In this document: piece after piece, positions 27,838 to 37,812 of the stretch
How positions within the stretch are numbered: the stretch's first letter is position 1
Layout: the number at the start of each line of letters is the position of its first letter
NCBI GenBank assembly: GCA_001768515.1
Contig: MEOA01000001.1
Span: forward strand, 1 to 64,000
Source of the DNA: Bacteroidetes bacterium GWE2_42_24
GTDB taxonomy: Bacteria > Bacteroidota > Bacteroidia > Bacteroidales > TTA-H9
Direction: 5' to 3'
DNA length: 64,000 nucleotides
Translations under genes and position numbers: made by a program
The notes under the pieces: generated by a model
Databases searched by the model: none
What the model was told of the DNA's origin: nothing
Seen by the model: only the letters and a program-made list of their open reading frames with translations

Positions 27838-27872
27838 AAACGGTCTGATGCCTTCTACATCAGACCGTTTTT
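27838..27872. terminator. bidirectional terminator
   Basis: A 13-bp perfect stem (AAACGGTCTGATG 27838-27850 with 27858-27870), a 7-nt loop, T-runs on both strands. It serves the barrel gene (plus) and gmk (minus). Confidence 0.93.
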
Positions 27873-27893
27873 GGTTCTTACAAATTTGTAATA

Positions 27894-28463
27894 TTACTGC
27901 CCCATGAAATCAGCAACCAATTGGTTGACCTGACGAATTGTTTCATCCAGATCGGCATTGTCAACTACATAGTCAAATTGATTGGAAAAGGTCATTTCCC
28001 ATTCGGCCTTACCCAAACGGCTCGCGATGCTCTCTTCGGTTTCAGTTCCCCGGCCACGCAACCTATCTGCCAGAATCTCCATTGAAGGCGGCGCGATAAA
28101 AACGGCGAGCGTCTGTTGGGGATACTTCTTCTTAATATTCAATGCCCCGACAACGTCCACATCGAATACCACGTGCTTGCCAGCAGCCCAGATGCGTTCG
28201 ATTTCAGAAAGCAAGGTTCCATAGAAACTCCCCGGATATACCTCTTCCCATTCGAGGAACTGAGACATCTCAATCTTCTTTCTAAACTCTTCGGTTGTCA
28301 GAAAATAATAATCGCGGCCATCAACCTCTCCGGGTCTGCGGCCCCGGCTACAAGCTGAGACAGAGAAAGAAAGATCATTCCTGAGGTTCAATATCGCCCT
28401 AACTACAGAAGTCTTGCCTGCACCTGAAGGAGCCGAAAATACAATGAGCTTTCCCTGAGCCAT
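27894..28463 (-). CDS. gmk: guanylate kinase
   Basis: Converts GMP to GDP with ATP; 189 residues, full length. P-loop SAPSGAGKTS at 10-19, GMP-binding segment SRGRRPGEVDGRDYYFL, and DVDVVGALNIKKKYP. It follows yicC by two bases on the same strand, a pairing common in Bacteroidota and elsewhere. Confidence 0.97.
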   Translation of the reverse strand: MAQGKLIVFSAPSGAGKTSVVRAILNLRNDLSFSVSACSRGRRPGEVDGRDYYFLTTEEFRKKIEMSQFLEWEEVYPGSFYGTLLSEIERIWAAGKHVVFDVDVVGALNIKKKYPQQTLAVFIAPPSMEILADRLRGRGTETEESIASRLGKAEWEMTFSNQFDYVVDNADLDETIRQVNQLVADFMGQ

Positions 28464-28465
28464 AA

Positions 28466-29338
28466 CTATAGTATATTTAGAACCTGTTCCTTGATTTTTT
28501 CAAGTTCATCTTTCATCGCGACAACAAGTTGCTGCATCCCGGCATCGTTGGCTTTTGAACCTATAGTATTGATTTCGCGCCCCATTTCCTGAGCTACAAA
28601 ACCAAGCTTCCGGCCAGCCGATTCATCATTGCCCAGTGTATCTATAAAATAATCCAGATGCTTTGTCAGACGAACCTTTTCTTCAGTTACATCGATCTTT
28701 TCCAGATAATAAATTAACTCCTGCTCAAAACGATTTTCATCAATTTTAAGTTCCGCCACCGACTGCAAATCCCGTCTGATTCTGTCACGAACCTGTTCCA
28801 TCCTGCCTTGCTCAAAAGGTTCGAGCGACGCAAAGAGGGCGGTAATGTTCTCAACACGCTTACGCAGATCGACAGCAAGCACAAATCCTTCGTTTGAACG
28901 GAAAGCGTCGACTTTGCCCAATGCTTCCTTCACGGCAGAAATTAATGCATTCCACTCAAGATCGGTCACCTCCTCCGATGATGATTTTACAACATCAGGC
29001 ATGCGAACCAGCAGCGAAAGGTAATCGGCTGGTTCCTGAACGCCAAGTTTATTGGCCAGTTTTTTCAATTCCTGAAAATATCCGGTGGCCAGGTCATGGT
29101 TGATTGAGTGTGAAGCGGCAAGACCGGTGTTTTCTGTATTGACAAAAATATCAACTTTACCACGCTGAACAATTTGTCCGGCAATTGCCCTGATTTCATG
29201 CTCCTTTTCACGGTACATCGAAGGATAACGAACGTTCAGATCGAGTTGCTTGCTGTTGAGCACCCTAACCTCAACTGATATATTTCTTTCTGGTAATTGC
29301 ACCATAGCTTTCCCAAAACCGGTCATGCTTTTTATCAT
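28466..29338 (-). CDS. yicC: YicC-family endoribonuclease
   Basis: A 290-residue YicC protein: N-terminal domain with the invariant MIKSMTGFGKA and SVEVRVLNSKQLD, and the C-terminal DUF1732 domain with KLGFVAQEMGREINTIGSKA. E. coli YicC is an RNase implicated in RyhB small-RNA decay. It starts the yicC-gmk pair. TACCTTTG at 29359-29366 (minus strand) is a -7 box about 20 bp before the start. Confidence 0.95.
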   Translation of the reverse strand: MIKSMTGFGKAMVQLPERNISVEVRVLNSKQLDLNVRYPSMYREKEHEIRAIAGQIVQRGKVDIFVNTENTGLAASHSINHDLATGYFQELKKLANKLGVQEPADYLSLLVRMPDVVKSSSEEVTDLEWNALISAVKEALGKVDAFRSNEGFVLAVDLRKRVENITALFASLEPFEQGRMEQVRDRIRRDLQSVAELKIDENRFEQELIYYLEKIDVTEEKVRLTKHLDYFIDTLGNDESAGRKLGFVAQEMGREINTIGSKANDAGMQQLVVAMKDELEKIKEQVLNIL

Positions 29339-29490
29339 ACTTTCTCGTATTTGTCGGACAAAGGTACGAAAGGTTTGATTAGTTGCAGTTGACTGAACAA
29401 GTTATACAGTAAATACAAAAACATCAGGGAAATGACGCACACACAAAAAACTTTCATATTCTTGCACACAAAACACCCATGAAATAAAAA

Positions 29491-30747
29491 ATGCCGATCA
29501 CATTCCGGAAAGATAATCAGTATTACAAATTCTGCGCTTATGGCTTTTTCAAAAACCTCAGGTTCTTTGATCCCTTCCTGCTACTTTTCTTTCTCAGCAA
29601 AGGACTTAGCTTTTTTGAAATAGGTACTTTATACGCTATAAGGGAAATTACCATTAACCTGTTTGAAATCCCAACAGGCATCCTGGCCGATAGTCTTGGC
29701 CGTAGAAGGAGCATGATCTCAGCCTTTTCTTTTTATATTGTTTCCTTTATAATATTCTTTTTCGCTTCCGATTATTGGGTATTCATAATCGCCATCCTGT
29801 TCTATGCATATGGTGATGCCTTTCGTACCGGCACACACAAGGCAATGATATTTGAATACCTTAAAATCAACGGTTGGCAGGATCAGAAAGTTCACTACTA
29901 CGGGCATACCCGGTCATGGTCTCAAATGGGTTCTGCGGTTTCAGCCATTATAGCTGCAGGCATCGTATTTTTCACTCACGACTACAGGATGGTCTTCCTC
30001 TTCTCAGTCATACCTTATGTTGTCGACCTTGCACTTATGACAACCTATCCAAAAGAACTTGATGGAAAACGGCGGCAACTGCATAAGGGAGAAATTCTGG
30101 ACAACTTCAAAGAAACGATCCATGATTTCGTCACCTCGTTTCGCAACATCGGGATTCTTCGTGCCATTCTCAATCAGGCTGTTTATACGGGTTATTACAA
30201 AGCGGTCAAAGATTATCTGCAACCAGTCATCCAGGGATTCGCGGTCAGCCTCCCTATTCTTCTATGGGCTAATGAGGAACAACGTGCTTCCATCATGGTT
30301 GGATTAGTCTTTTCGGTCATTTACTTTCTCACTTCCTATGCATCGCGACATGCTGGTAGATTTGCCGATCGTTTCAGAAACCTGAACCGACCGCTTGTTA
30401 TAAGTCTTTCAATCGGCTTAATGGCTGGTTTCCTAAGTGGATTGTTCTATAATCGTGGTTGGTATTTAGGAGCTGTGGTATGTTACACCGGAATCTATCT
30501 TATTGAAAATCTGCGCAAACCCATTGGCATCTCAATCATCGCCGACAGGCTTGAGAAAGACATCCTGGCTACGGCTCTTTCGGCCGAATCACAGGCTGAA
30601 ACATTATTTGCAGCCATCATTGCCCCCGTCATCGGATTGGTTGCTGATCTGTGGGGAGTAGGCACAGCGTTGATGGTTGTTTCATCAGGGTTATTCGTGC
30701 TGATGCCACTTTATAGTACGGGAAGAAGTAAAACTAAACAAGGATGA
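29491..30747 (+). CDS. MFS-type membrane transporter
   Basis: Major facilitator superfamily permease of 418 residues with about twelve hydrophobic segments. The loop between helices 2 and 3 has the MFS signature form GILADSLGRRRSM, and a second copy follows the midpoint as GRFADRFRNLNRP. Substrate cannot be inferred. It stands alone, divergent from yicC and convergent to secA, and ends at a bidirectional terminator. Confidence 0.88.
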   Translation: MPITFRKDNQYYKFCAYGFFKNLRFFDPFLLLFFLSKGLSFFEIGTLYAIREITINLFEIPTGILADSLGRRRSMISAFSFYIVSFIIFFFASDYWVFIIAILFYAYGDAFRTGTHKAMIFEYLKINGWQDQKVHYYGHTRSWSQMGSAVSAIIAAGIVFFTHDYRMVFLFSVIPYVVDLALMTTYPKELDGKRRQLHKGEILDNFKETIHDFVTSFRNIGILRAILNQAVYTGYYKAVKDYLQPVIQGFAVSLPILLWANEEQRASIMVGLVFSVIYFLTSYASRHAGRFADRFRNLNRPLVISLSIGLMAGFLSGLFYNRGWYLGAVVCYTGIYLIENLRKPIGISIIADRLEKDILATALSAESQAETLFAAIIAPVIGLVADLWGVGTALMVVSSGLFVLMPLYSTGRSKTKQG

Positions 30748-30751
30748 ATGA

Positions 30752-30788
30752 AAAGGCCGGGAAAGGATATCCTCGCCCGGCCTTTCTA
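30752..30788. terminator. bidirectional terminator between MFS gene and secA
   Basis: A 10-bp perfect stem (AAAGGCCGGG 30752-30761 with CCCGGCCTTT 30776-30785) around a 14-nt loop. Confidence 0.85.
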
Positions 30789-30805
30789 TTAAGCTAATAA
30801 TATGA

Positions 30806-33800
30806 CTATTCCTCGCCCCGGCCGTGGCAGGCTTTAAATTTTTTACCACTTCCACATGGACAGGGATCATTGCGCCCAACACGCTTTTCAACTTTTACAG
30901 GTGCAGGTTTGGTTTTTTCCTGAGTCGGATTAGCTTGCGACAACAAATCATTATGTTCTTCTTTCATCCGGCTCATATCCATTTTCTTTGGAGCCTGAGC
31001 TTCCCTTACCTGAGTCTCGGCACCAGGCAGATTGCCTTTGGTGAGAAATCCGGTAATATCACGGTTAACTTTGGCAACCATCTTTGAAAAGAGTTGGAAT
31101 GATTCCAGTTTATAAATCAAGAGAGGATCTTTCTGCTCATAGGAGGCATTTTGCACTGATTGTTTCAGCTCATCCATCTCGCGAAGATGTTCCTTCCATG
31201 CATTGTCGATTACACTCAAAGTAATACCCTTCTCCATGGCTACCACAACTTCGCGGCCATGGTCATCATAAGCCTTCTTCAGATTGGTTACTGTATTCAG
31301 AGTCTTCAATCCATCGGTAATTGGAACGGCAATAAACTCATAACGGGAGTTATTTTCATACACGTCCCTGATAACAGGATAAGCCTTTTCAGCCAGGGCC
31401 ACGCATTTTTGCCGGTATGCACCATACACCTGATCGAAAATCTGATCGGTGAGCTTCTCCTTGTTAGCTGACTGAAATTCTTTATCGTCAACAGGGGAAT
31501 CGATTGACATGACCTTGATAAGATCGAAACGGAAACCCTCAAAGTCACGTACTTCCTGATAATCGTTAACAATCTGTTCGGCAACATCATACATCATGTT
31601 ACTCAGATCGAGTGCAAGCCTGTCGCCATGCAGTGCATGCCGCCGGCGTGTATAGATAACTTCACGTTGGGCATTCATCACATCGTCATATTCAAGCAGA
31701 CGTTTACGGGTTCCAAAGTGATTTTCCTCGACTTTCTTCTGGGCTCTTTCAATACTCTTGGTGATCATGCTATGCTGAATCACCTCGCCTTCTTCCAGAC
31801 CGAGGCGGTCCATAATGCGGGCAATACGTTCTGATCCGAACAAACGCATCAGATCGTCCTCCAGCGAAACAAAGAACTGTGAAGATCCCGGATCACCCTG
31901 ACGACCAGCACGACCACGCAACTGGCGGTCAACACGACGTGATTCATGACGCTCGGTACCAATGATTGCCAGGCCACCTGCCTCCTTCACTCCGGGGCCA
32001 AGCTTAATGTCGGTACCACGGCCAGCCATGTTGGTGGCAATAGTAACCGAACCAGGTTGCCCGGCAAATGCAACAATTTCAGCTTCTCGCGCATGAAGTT
32101 TTGCATTCAAAACATTGTGTTTTATCTTTCTAAGTGTCAATGTACGACTAAGGAGTTCCGATATCTCAACAGAGGTAGTACCTACCAGTACAGGCCTGCC
32201 GCCTTCAACAAGTTTCACAATCTCTTCGATGACCGCGCTGTACTTCTCACGTTTGGTTTTATAAACCATATCCTCCATGTCTTTACGCACAACCGGCCTG
32301 TTTGTCGGGATTACCACCACATCGAGTTTGTAGATATCCCAAAACTCACCGGCTTCTGTTTCGGCAGTACCTGTCATTCCGGCCAGTTTATGATACATAC
32401 GGAAATAGTTTTGAAGCGTGATGGTAGCATAGGTCTGGGTGGCAGCCTCAACCTTTACATTCTCTTTAGCTTCAATGGCCTGGTGCAGGCCGTCCGAATA
32501 CCGTCTTCCCTCCAGAATACGACCAGTCTGTTCGTCAACAATCTTAATCTTGTTGTCCATGACAACGTATTCAATATCCTTTTCAAACAGGGTATAGGCC
32601 TTTAACAATTGATTTACTGTATGAACCCGCTCTGATTTAACAGAATAGTTCATGAGCATTTCATTTTTCTTTTCAAGCTTTTCATGCTCATCGCCTCCCA
32701 TCTTTTCGATATCAGCAATCTCAGCGCCAACATCTGGTAAAACGAAGAAGTCATTATCGTCATAAGCAGCTCCCAGAAAATCAAGACCTATTTCAGTCAG
32801 TTCGATCGAGTTTTGCTTCTCATCGATTACAAAATATAATTCATCATCAATGAGGTGCATATTTTTTGATTGCTCCTGCATATAAAAGTTCTCGGTTTTC
32901 TGAAGCAGAGCTCTCATCCCCGGTTCGCTCAGGTATTTGATAAGAGCCTTGTTCTTTGGTAAACCACGATGAGCACGAAGTAAAAGGTCTCTTCCATTTT
33001 TCTCATTTTCTTCGTTAGGTTGGCCGGCGAGTAATTGTTTGGCTTCAGCCAGAATCTTGGTTACCAGATTCCGCTGCACATTATACAGTCGGTCCACATC
33101 TTTTTTCATTTCATCAAAAAGCTGATCCTCTCCCTTGGGGGTTGGACCTGAAATGATAAGGGGAGTACGGGCATCATCAATTAATACTGAGTCAACTTCA
33201 TCGACGATGGCATAGTTATGCTCACGCTGCACGAGTTCATCAGGATTACCTGTCATGTTGTCACGTAGGTAGTCAAAACCAAACTCATTGTTGGTGCCGT
33301 ATGTTATGTCGGCATTATAGGCAGCCCTGCGGGCATCAGTATTGGGCTGATGCTTATCGATGCAGTCAACCTTAAGGCCGTGAAACTCAAACAGCATTCC
33401 CATCCATTCGGAGTCACGTTTTGACAGATAATCATTGACAGTAACAAGATGTACGCCCTTCCCCGGAAGGGCATTGAGGTAAACCGGCAGTGTAGCTACG
33501 AGCGTCTTTCCCTCACCTGTGGCCATTTCAGAAATCTTCCCTTTATGCAGCACAATACCACCTATCAACTGAACGTCGTAATGAACCATATCCCACTTAA
33601 TGAGAGTTCCTCCGGCCATCCATGAATTGCGATAACGGGCCTTATCCCCTTCGATTACAATATTTTCACGAACGGTTGCGAGATCCCTGTCGCGCTCTGT
33701 AGCAGTTACCTCCACCCATTCATTCTCTTTAAAACGACGGGCTGTTTCTTTCATTACAGAGAAAGCTTCGGGGAGTATTTCGAGCAGTATTTGTTCAGTT

Positions 33801-34096
33801 TTCTCGATAACGCTCTTCTTGAGTGAATCAATCATTTGATAAAGCTTCTCGCGCTCATGTACATCCATTTCGGGCTCATTATCAATACGCTCCCTTAAAG
33901 ATAATATTTGTTGATCCTCTTCTCCGATATAAGTATTGATCCGTTCACGAAATTGCTGAGTGAGCGCACGAAGTTCATCATTACTGAGCGGGGCAATCTT
34001 TTCATAAGCCTCGTGGATTTTATCCACCAAAGGCAAAATTTCTTTTAAATCCCGGTTCGATTTGGTACCAAAGAATTTCTTAAGTATGCTGAGCAT
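30806..34096 (-). CDS. secA: preprotein translocase ATPase SecA
   Basis: Motor ATPase of Sec export; 1096 residues, the long form of Bacteroidota (about 900 in E. coli). Walker [18 protein letters not shown]-type [20 protein letters not shown], helicase motif [10 protein letters not shown] with TNMAGRG, and [13 protein letters not shown]. The extra length is mainly an insertion after the first DEAD region (about residues 345-500) rich in Glu and Lys. The C-terminal zinc site [17 protein letters not shown] is intact, so it probably binds lipid and chaperone-type partners as in other SecAs. Confidence 0.98.
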   Translation of the reverse strand: MLSILKKFFGTKSNRDLKEILPLVDKIHEAYEKIAPLSNDELRALTQQFRERINTYIGEEDQQILSLRERIDNEPEMDVHEREKLYQMIDSLKKSVIEKTEQILLEILPEAFSVMKETARRFKENEWVEVTATERDRDLATVRENIVIEGDKARYRNSWMAGGTLIKWDMVHYDVQLIGGIVLHKGKISEMATGEGKTLVATLPVYLNALPGKGVHLVTVNDYLSKRDSEWMGMLFEFHGLKVDCIDKHQPNTDARRAAYNADITYGTNNEFGFDYLRDNMTGNPDELVQREHNYAIVDEVDSVLIDDARTPLIISGPTPKGEDQLFDEMKKDVDRLYNVQRNLVTKILAEAKQLLAGQPNEENEKNGRDLLLRAHRGLPKNKALIKYLSEPGMRALLQKTENFYMQEQSKNMHLIDDELYFVIDEKQNSIELTEIGLDFLGAAYDDNDFFVLPDVGAEIADIEKMGGDEHEKLEKKNEMLMNYSVKSERVHTVNQLLKAYTLFEKDIEYVVMDNKIKIVDEQTGRILEGRRYSDGLHQAIEAKENVKVEAATQTYATITLQNYFRMYHKLAGMTGTAETEAGEFWDIYKLDVVVIPTNRPVVRKDMEDMVYKTKREKYSAVIEEIVKLVEGGRPVLVGTTSVEISELLSRTLTLRKIKHNVLNAKLHAREAEIVAFAGQPGSVTIATNMAGRGTDIKLGPGVKEAGGLAIIGTERHESRRVDRQLRGRAGRQGDPGSSQFFVSLEDDLMRLFGSERIARIMDRLGLEEGEVIQHSMITKSIERAQKKVEENHFGTRKRLLEYDDVMNAQREVIYTRRRHALHGDRLALDLSNMMYDVAEQIVNDYQEVRDFEGFRFDLIKVMSIDSPVDDKEFQSANKEKLTDQIFDQVYGAYRQKCVALAEKAYPVIRDVYENNSRYEFIAVPITDGLKTLNTVTNLKKAYDDHGREVVVAMEKGITLSVIDNAWKEHLREMDELKQSVQNASYEQKDPLLIYKLESFQLFSKMVAKVNRDITGFLTKGNLPGAETQVREAQAPKKMDMSRMKEEHNDLLSQANPTQEKTKPAPVKVEKRVGRNDPCPCGSGKKFKACHGRGEE

Positions 34097-34253
34097 AGTT
34101 TATAGATGTATTTTGATTTTCAATATCAAAGATTCGACGTGGTTGGCAATGATTATGCCGTAATTGACAAAACACCGCAAAAGTACTGAAATTAACATAA
34201 ATAATACTTTAAGTAAGCCGCCCGAACTGCTAAAAAGGCAGGTTCATAACGCA

Positions 34254-34281
34254 GGCAGCCGGCCACAAGTGGTCGGCTGCC
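34254..34281 (-). terminator. hairpin after the DUF2795 gene
   Basis: GGCAGCCGGCCAC pairs with GTGGTCGGCTGCC across the AAGT region (one G-T mismatch). No T-run on the minus strand follows, so termination is uncertain. Confidence 0.5.
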
Positions 34282-34303
34282 ATCGGACTAACGTCAAATT
34301 TTA

Positions 34304-34525
34304 TTAATATTCGTCCTCGTGAAAGAAGAAATCATCCTTTGTTGGATAATCAGGCCAAATATCTTCTATACGTTCGTAGATTTCTCCTTCATCCTCGATC
34401 TCCTGCAAGTTTTCGATGACTTCCTGAGGTGCGCCGGTGCGGATGGCAAAATCAATCAACTCCTCTTTGGTGGCAGGCCAGGGAGCGTCTTCAAGCTTTG
34501 AAGCAAGTTCCAACGTCCAATACAT
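34304..34525 (-). CDS. DUF2795 small acidic protein
   Basis: A 73-residue, strongly acidic protein: MYWTLELASKLEDAPWPATK, then a DUF2795-type helical core (ELIDFAIRTGAPQEVIENLQ), then an acidic tail ending FFFHEDEY. Proteins of nearly this sequence are universal in Bacteroidota; their role is unknown. It is monocistronic between cobalamin adenosyltransferase and secA. Confidence 0.9.
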   Translation of the reverse strand: MYWTLELASKLEDAPWPATKEELIDFAIRTGAPQEVIENLQEIEDEGEIYERIEDIWPDYPTKDDFFFHEDEY

Positions 34526-34620
34526 ATGTAAGAGATTTTTGTTTTTTGCTTAGTTTTTTGCAAAAGTATAATAATTTACTCTTGTATATTCATGCAAGGG
34601 CGAAACAGCTATAAAATTTA

Positions 34621-35178
34621 TTAAACAATTGGTTTCCAATGAATTTCATTTGCCCCATTATCAAAAGAAAATCTCCTAGCCAATACAAATAAAAAATCAG
34701 AGAGTCGGTTGAGGTACTTTAGCCCTAATAAATGTTGTTCGTGAGTAACATTCATTCTGGAAACACATCGCTCGGCACGTCGGCAAACAGTACGCGCAAC
34801 ATGAGCATACGAGTTAAGTTTATGGCCACCCGGGAGAACAAAACTGGTTATTGGCGGAAGGGTTTCGTTCATTTTATCAATTGACTGCTCGAGCAGCTTG
34901 ATATCGGCTTCAGCAATAACCGGCAACCGGACCATGTCGTCAACTGTAGCTGCTGCAAGCAATGACTCTATTGTAAAAAGCCGATCCTCCACTACAAGCA
35001 AAATATCATTGACCCAAACATCAGGGCTATAATCACGTAAAAGTGCAATGAAGCTGTTCAATTCATCGATAGTACCATAAGCCTCAATACGATCGTCGTG
35101 CTTTGGCACCATGACCCCGCCCAGCAAAGAAGTTTTCCCTCCATCACCTTTACGGGTATAGATTTTCCATTCATTCAT
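34621..35178 (-). CDS. PduO-type ATP:cob(I)alamin adenosyltransferase
   Basis: Makes adenosylcobalamin from cob(I)alamin and ATP; 185 residues. Family marks: YTRKGDGGKTSLLGG at residues 7-21, ATP-binding EAYGTIDELNSFI, and RTVCRRAERCV with the Arg/Glu that are essential in human MMAB. No other cobalamin gene or B12 riboswitch is visible nearby. It follows the ABC ATPase on the same strand by 42 bp. Confidence 0.95.
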   Translation of the reverse strand: MNEWKIYTRKGDGGKTSLLGGVMVPKHDDRIEAYGTIDELNSFIALLRDYSPDVWVNDILLVVEDRLFTIESLLAAATVDDMVRLPVIAEADIKLLEQSIDKMNETLPPITSFVLPGGHKLNSYAHVARTVCRRAERCVSRMNVTHEQHLLGLKYLNRLSDFLFVLARRFSFDNGANEIHWKPIV

Positions 35179-35220
35179 ACGAAAAGATTTGATGTTAGAA
35201 CAGGGTCAATTCTTCTTTGT

Positions 35221-35961
35221 TCAGACGGATTCTACGGGTTGATAGGCAATCCTGTCTGCAACATGAATTGGATTATCATTTTTAAAGTCAGCTTCGATCA
35301 ATCCATCTTTGATCCGCACAATACGATGTGCATGACGGGCAATATCTTCTTCATGGGTAACCAGAATTATGGTATTCCCGAGACGGTGAATCTCTTCAAA
35401 CAAGCCCATAATCTCGATAGATGTTCTGGAGTCAAGATTTCCAGTCGGCTCATCGGCAAGGATAATGGAGGGATTATTTACAAGTGCCCGGGCAACAGCC
35501 ACACGCTGCCGCTGTCCGCCTGAGAGTTCATTGGGTTTGTGGGTCATTCTGTCGGCTAGGCCAACCTGCTTTAAAACATCTGTAGCCCTTAATATCCGGT
35601 CATTCTTAACCATTCCGCCATAAACCAGAGGCAGCGTGACATTTTCAAGTGCTGTACTTCGGGGAAGCAGATTGAACGTCTGAAAAACGAAACCAATCTG
35701 ACGGTTTCTAATCTCTGCCAGTTCATTATCACCTAGCATACTGACGTCATCACCATCCAGAAAATACTGCCCACCCGACGGAGTATCAAGGCAACCCAGA
35801 ATGTTCATCAGGGTCGATTTACCTGAGCCTGATGCCCCCATCAATGCTACATATTCGTTACGATTCACGGTAAGTGATACCGATTGCAACGCTTTCACCA
35901 CCTCGGCTCCTACCTTGTAGTGCTTTTTAATGTCAACCAAACGAATAACTTCCTGCCTCAT
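35221..35961 (-). CDS. ABC transporter ATPase, MacB/LolD type
   Basis: ATP-binding subunit of 246 residues. Walker [10 protein letters not shown] near 41, Q-loop [13 protein letters not shown], signature [15 protein letters not shown], Walker [17 protein letters not shown] and switch His in LVTHEED. The pattern is that of MacB/LolD/FtsE-type subunits that serve FtsX-like permeases. No permease gene is adjacent, so the partner is encoded elsewhere. Confidence 0.94.
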   Translation of the reverse strand: MRQEVIRLVDIKKHYKVGAEVVKALQSVSLTVNRNEYVALMGASGSGKSTLMNILGCLDTPSGGQYFLDGDDVSMLGDNELAEIRNRQIGFVFQTFNLLPRSTALENVTLPLVYGGMVKNDRILRATDVLKQVGLADRMTHKPNELSGGQRQRVAVARALVNNPSIILADEPTGNLDSRTSIEIMGLFEEIHRLGNTIILVTHEEDIARHAHRIVRIKDGLIEADFKNDNPIHVADRIAYQPVESV

Positions 35962-36014
35962 AATAATTTATTTAAAATGCCGGAACTACTTGAAAGTTGT
36001 TCCTTTACACAAAA

Positions 36015-36812
36015 TTAAAAACAATCCCAATTTCGAAGCACAAAATGCTGTTTGCTCATTTCCTTCCTGAATAAAACCACCCCAAAGATAAACAGGTCGA
36101 TGGTCACTCTGACACGTTCATCAGCTTTTATACTTTCCCAGGCCTCCTCCATCTCTTCTGACCAGTGAATATCGTCAAATATAAGCACCGTCTCGCTGGT
36201 TGCAACATCAGCCAACCGATTAAAAAAATCGATGGTAGGTGCTTTCCTATGGTTTCCATCAAAGAGTATCATCCGGGGATTCAGTCTTTTAATGAAATCA
36301 CTTGTGAGAACAATATCAAATGCGCCTTCTATCACCTCTACATCTGACGCCCCGCTTTCAGAAATGTTACGCCTTGCGAGCCGGGCAATATTAGGGCAAC
36401 CCTCAATTGTGACAATCCTTGCTGACGGAAGGGCTGCCTTTAAATACAACGATCCGATTCCAAGAGATGTTCCCAGTTCAAGAACGACATCCGGATTAAA
36501 ATGTTTTACAAGCCTGAAAAGCAATTTCCCCGGGCCAGGGCGTCGTCCGGAATAACGCGCTAAAAGCCTCAACTGACGCCAATCGCTCCGTGTAAAATGA
36601 CTACCTCCACCAAGGTCAGTTACCTGTATCTTTTCTTTACTGGCAAGTAACTTTTTCCTCAATTGCTCAGGTAGCATAACATCCTGCCTGCTGGTCGATT
36701 TCTCAATCACTTCAGTCATTAGCTGGTACATATAGGGCGAGTGAAGACCGTGTGCCGTTACCGACTTGTGCAGATAACGAAAATAACGAAGAATGAAACT
36801 TAATGAGGGCAT
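36015..36812 (-). CDS. class I SAM-dependent methyltransferase
   Basis: A 265-residue Rossmann methyltransferase: motif I VLELGTSLGIGSLYL near 115, acidic residue after strand 2 (IVTIEGCPNIARLAR), motif IV region ILFDGNHRKAP, and LIFDDIHWSEEM. The arrangement resembles O-methyltransferases of the catechol/caffeoyl-CoA type. It begins with a hydrophobic-basic helix (MPSLSFILRYFRYLHKSV). Substrate unknown. Upstream it faces the ubiA-type gene with 75 bp between starts. Confidence 0.88.
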   Translation of the reverse strand: MPSLSFILRYFRYLHKSVTAHGLHSPYMYQLMTEVIEKSTSRQDVMLPEQLRKKLLASKEKIQVTDLGGGSHFTRSDWRQLRLLARYSGRRPGPGKLLFRLVKHFNPDVVLELGTSLGIGSLYLKAALPSARIVTIEGCPNIARLARRNISESGASDVEVIEGAFDIVLTSDFIKRLNPRMILFDGNHRKAPTIDFFNRLADVATSETVLIFDDIHWSEEMEEAWESIKADERVRVTIDLFIFGVVLFRKEMSKQHFVLRNWDCF

Positions 36813-36887
36813 TGGTGTTTATTGCGATGGCAAAACTAATAAATTTGTCGCGTCCCGATGTATTTACATCTTTAAGCTTAATCCCGA

Positions 36888-37757
36888 ATGACCCTTTCCA
36901 GCCTTTCCGCCAACTTCAAAAATTATTTTTCGCTGGTTAAATTCAGCCACACCTTGTTTTCAATGCCTTTCGCCATTACCGGATATTTCCTCGCGATTAA
37001 TCAGCCAAACAATCATTTCGACCTTTATACCCTGGCGTTGGTTCTGCTCTGTGTCCTTTTCGCCAGAAATGCAGCCATGGCCTTTAATCGTTATGCCGAC
37101 AGGCAGATTGATGCAAAAAATCCAAGGACACAAAATCGTGAAATACCCGCTAAAATAATCACACCACTATCGGCGATGATGTTTGTAATCCTAAATGCAC
37201 TTCTCTTTTCGGGAGCCTCCCTGCTGCTTAACAACCTCTGCTTTATACTCTCGCCTGTAGCACTGGCCATCGTTTTAGGCTACAGCTATGCCAAACGTTT
37301 TACCTCAATGGCTCACCTGTTACTTGGAATGGGTTTGTCGCTTTCACCCATCGGTGCTTACCTGGCAGTAACAGGTGAATTTGCAATGGTTCCTGTGTTG
37401 ATATCTTTCTCGGTCTTATTCTGGGTGGCTGGGTTTGATGTCATTTACGCCCTCCAGGATGAAGAATTTGACCGCAAGAATGGATTGCAAAGCATCCCTT
37501 CCCGACTGGGCAAGACGAAAGCGTTATGGATCTCAGGATTACTCCACGTGGCCTCTGCCGGCTTTCTGATCTCAGCCAGCATCATGTCGTTCAATTTCAT
37601 TTCATGGATTGGGACAGCCGTTTTTCTCCTTCTGCTATGCTATCAGCACGTGGTAGTCGGAAATGGCAGAATGGGAAGGATTAATCTGGCCTTTTTCACA
37701 CTCAATGGCATCGCCAGTCTGGCCTTCGCCCTATTTGCCGTTGCAGGGATGATATAA
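36888..37757 (+). CDS. UbiA-family prenyltransferase, probably menaquinone pathway
   Basis: Integral membrane aromatic prenyltransferase of 289 residues, seven to nine helices. First Asp-rich motif NRYADRQID (in AFNRYADRQIDAKNPRTQNR) and second ALQDEEFD. The RNPRT-like context and length match UbiA/MqnP, used in the futalosine menaquinone route for prenylation; ubiquinone is not expected in Bacteroidota. The polyprenyl diphosphate synthase at 21594 would supply the donor. Alone on the plus strand, convergent with the flippase. Confidence 0.9.
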   Translation: MTLSSLSANFKNYFSLVKFSHTLFSMPFAITGYFLAINQPNNHFDLYTLALVLLCVLFARNAAMAFNRYADRQIDAKNPRTQNREIPAKIITPLSAMMFVILNALLFSGASLLLNNLCFILSPVALAIVLGYSYAKRFTSMAHLLLGMGLSLSPIGAYLAVTGEFAMVPVLISFSVLFWVAGFDVIYALQDEEFDRKNGLQSIPSRLGKTKALWISGLLHVASAGFLISASIMSFNFISWIGTAVFLLLLCYQHVVVGNGRMGRINLAFFTLNGIASLAFALFAVAGMI

Positions 37758-37812
37758 AACAACATCCAGACACCATCATTGGCAATTCGGGGATGCGTGA
37801 TTGTGGGTGTCC

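Noticed and set aside
31946..32605. 219-codon plus-strand frame opposite secA
   Set aside because: Shadow of secA; no family features.
34621..35220. Cobalamin riboswitch near the adenosyltransferase gene
   Set aside because: No B12-box-like sequence was seen, and the gene has only a 42-bp upstream gap.
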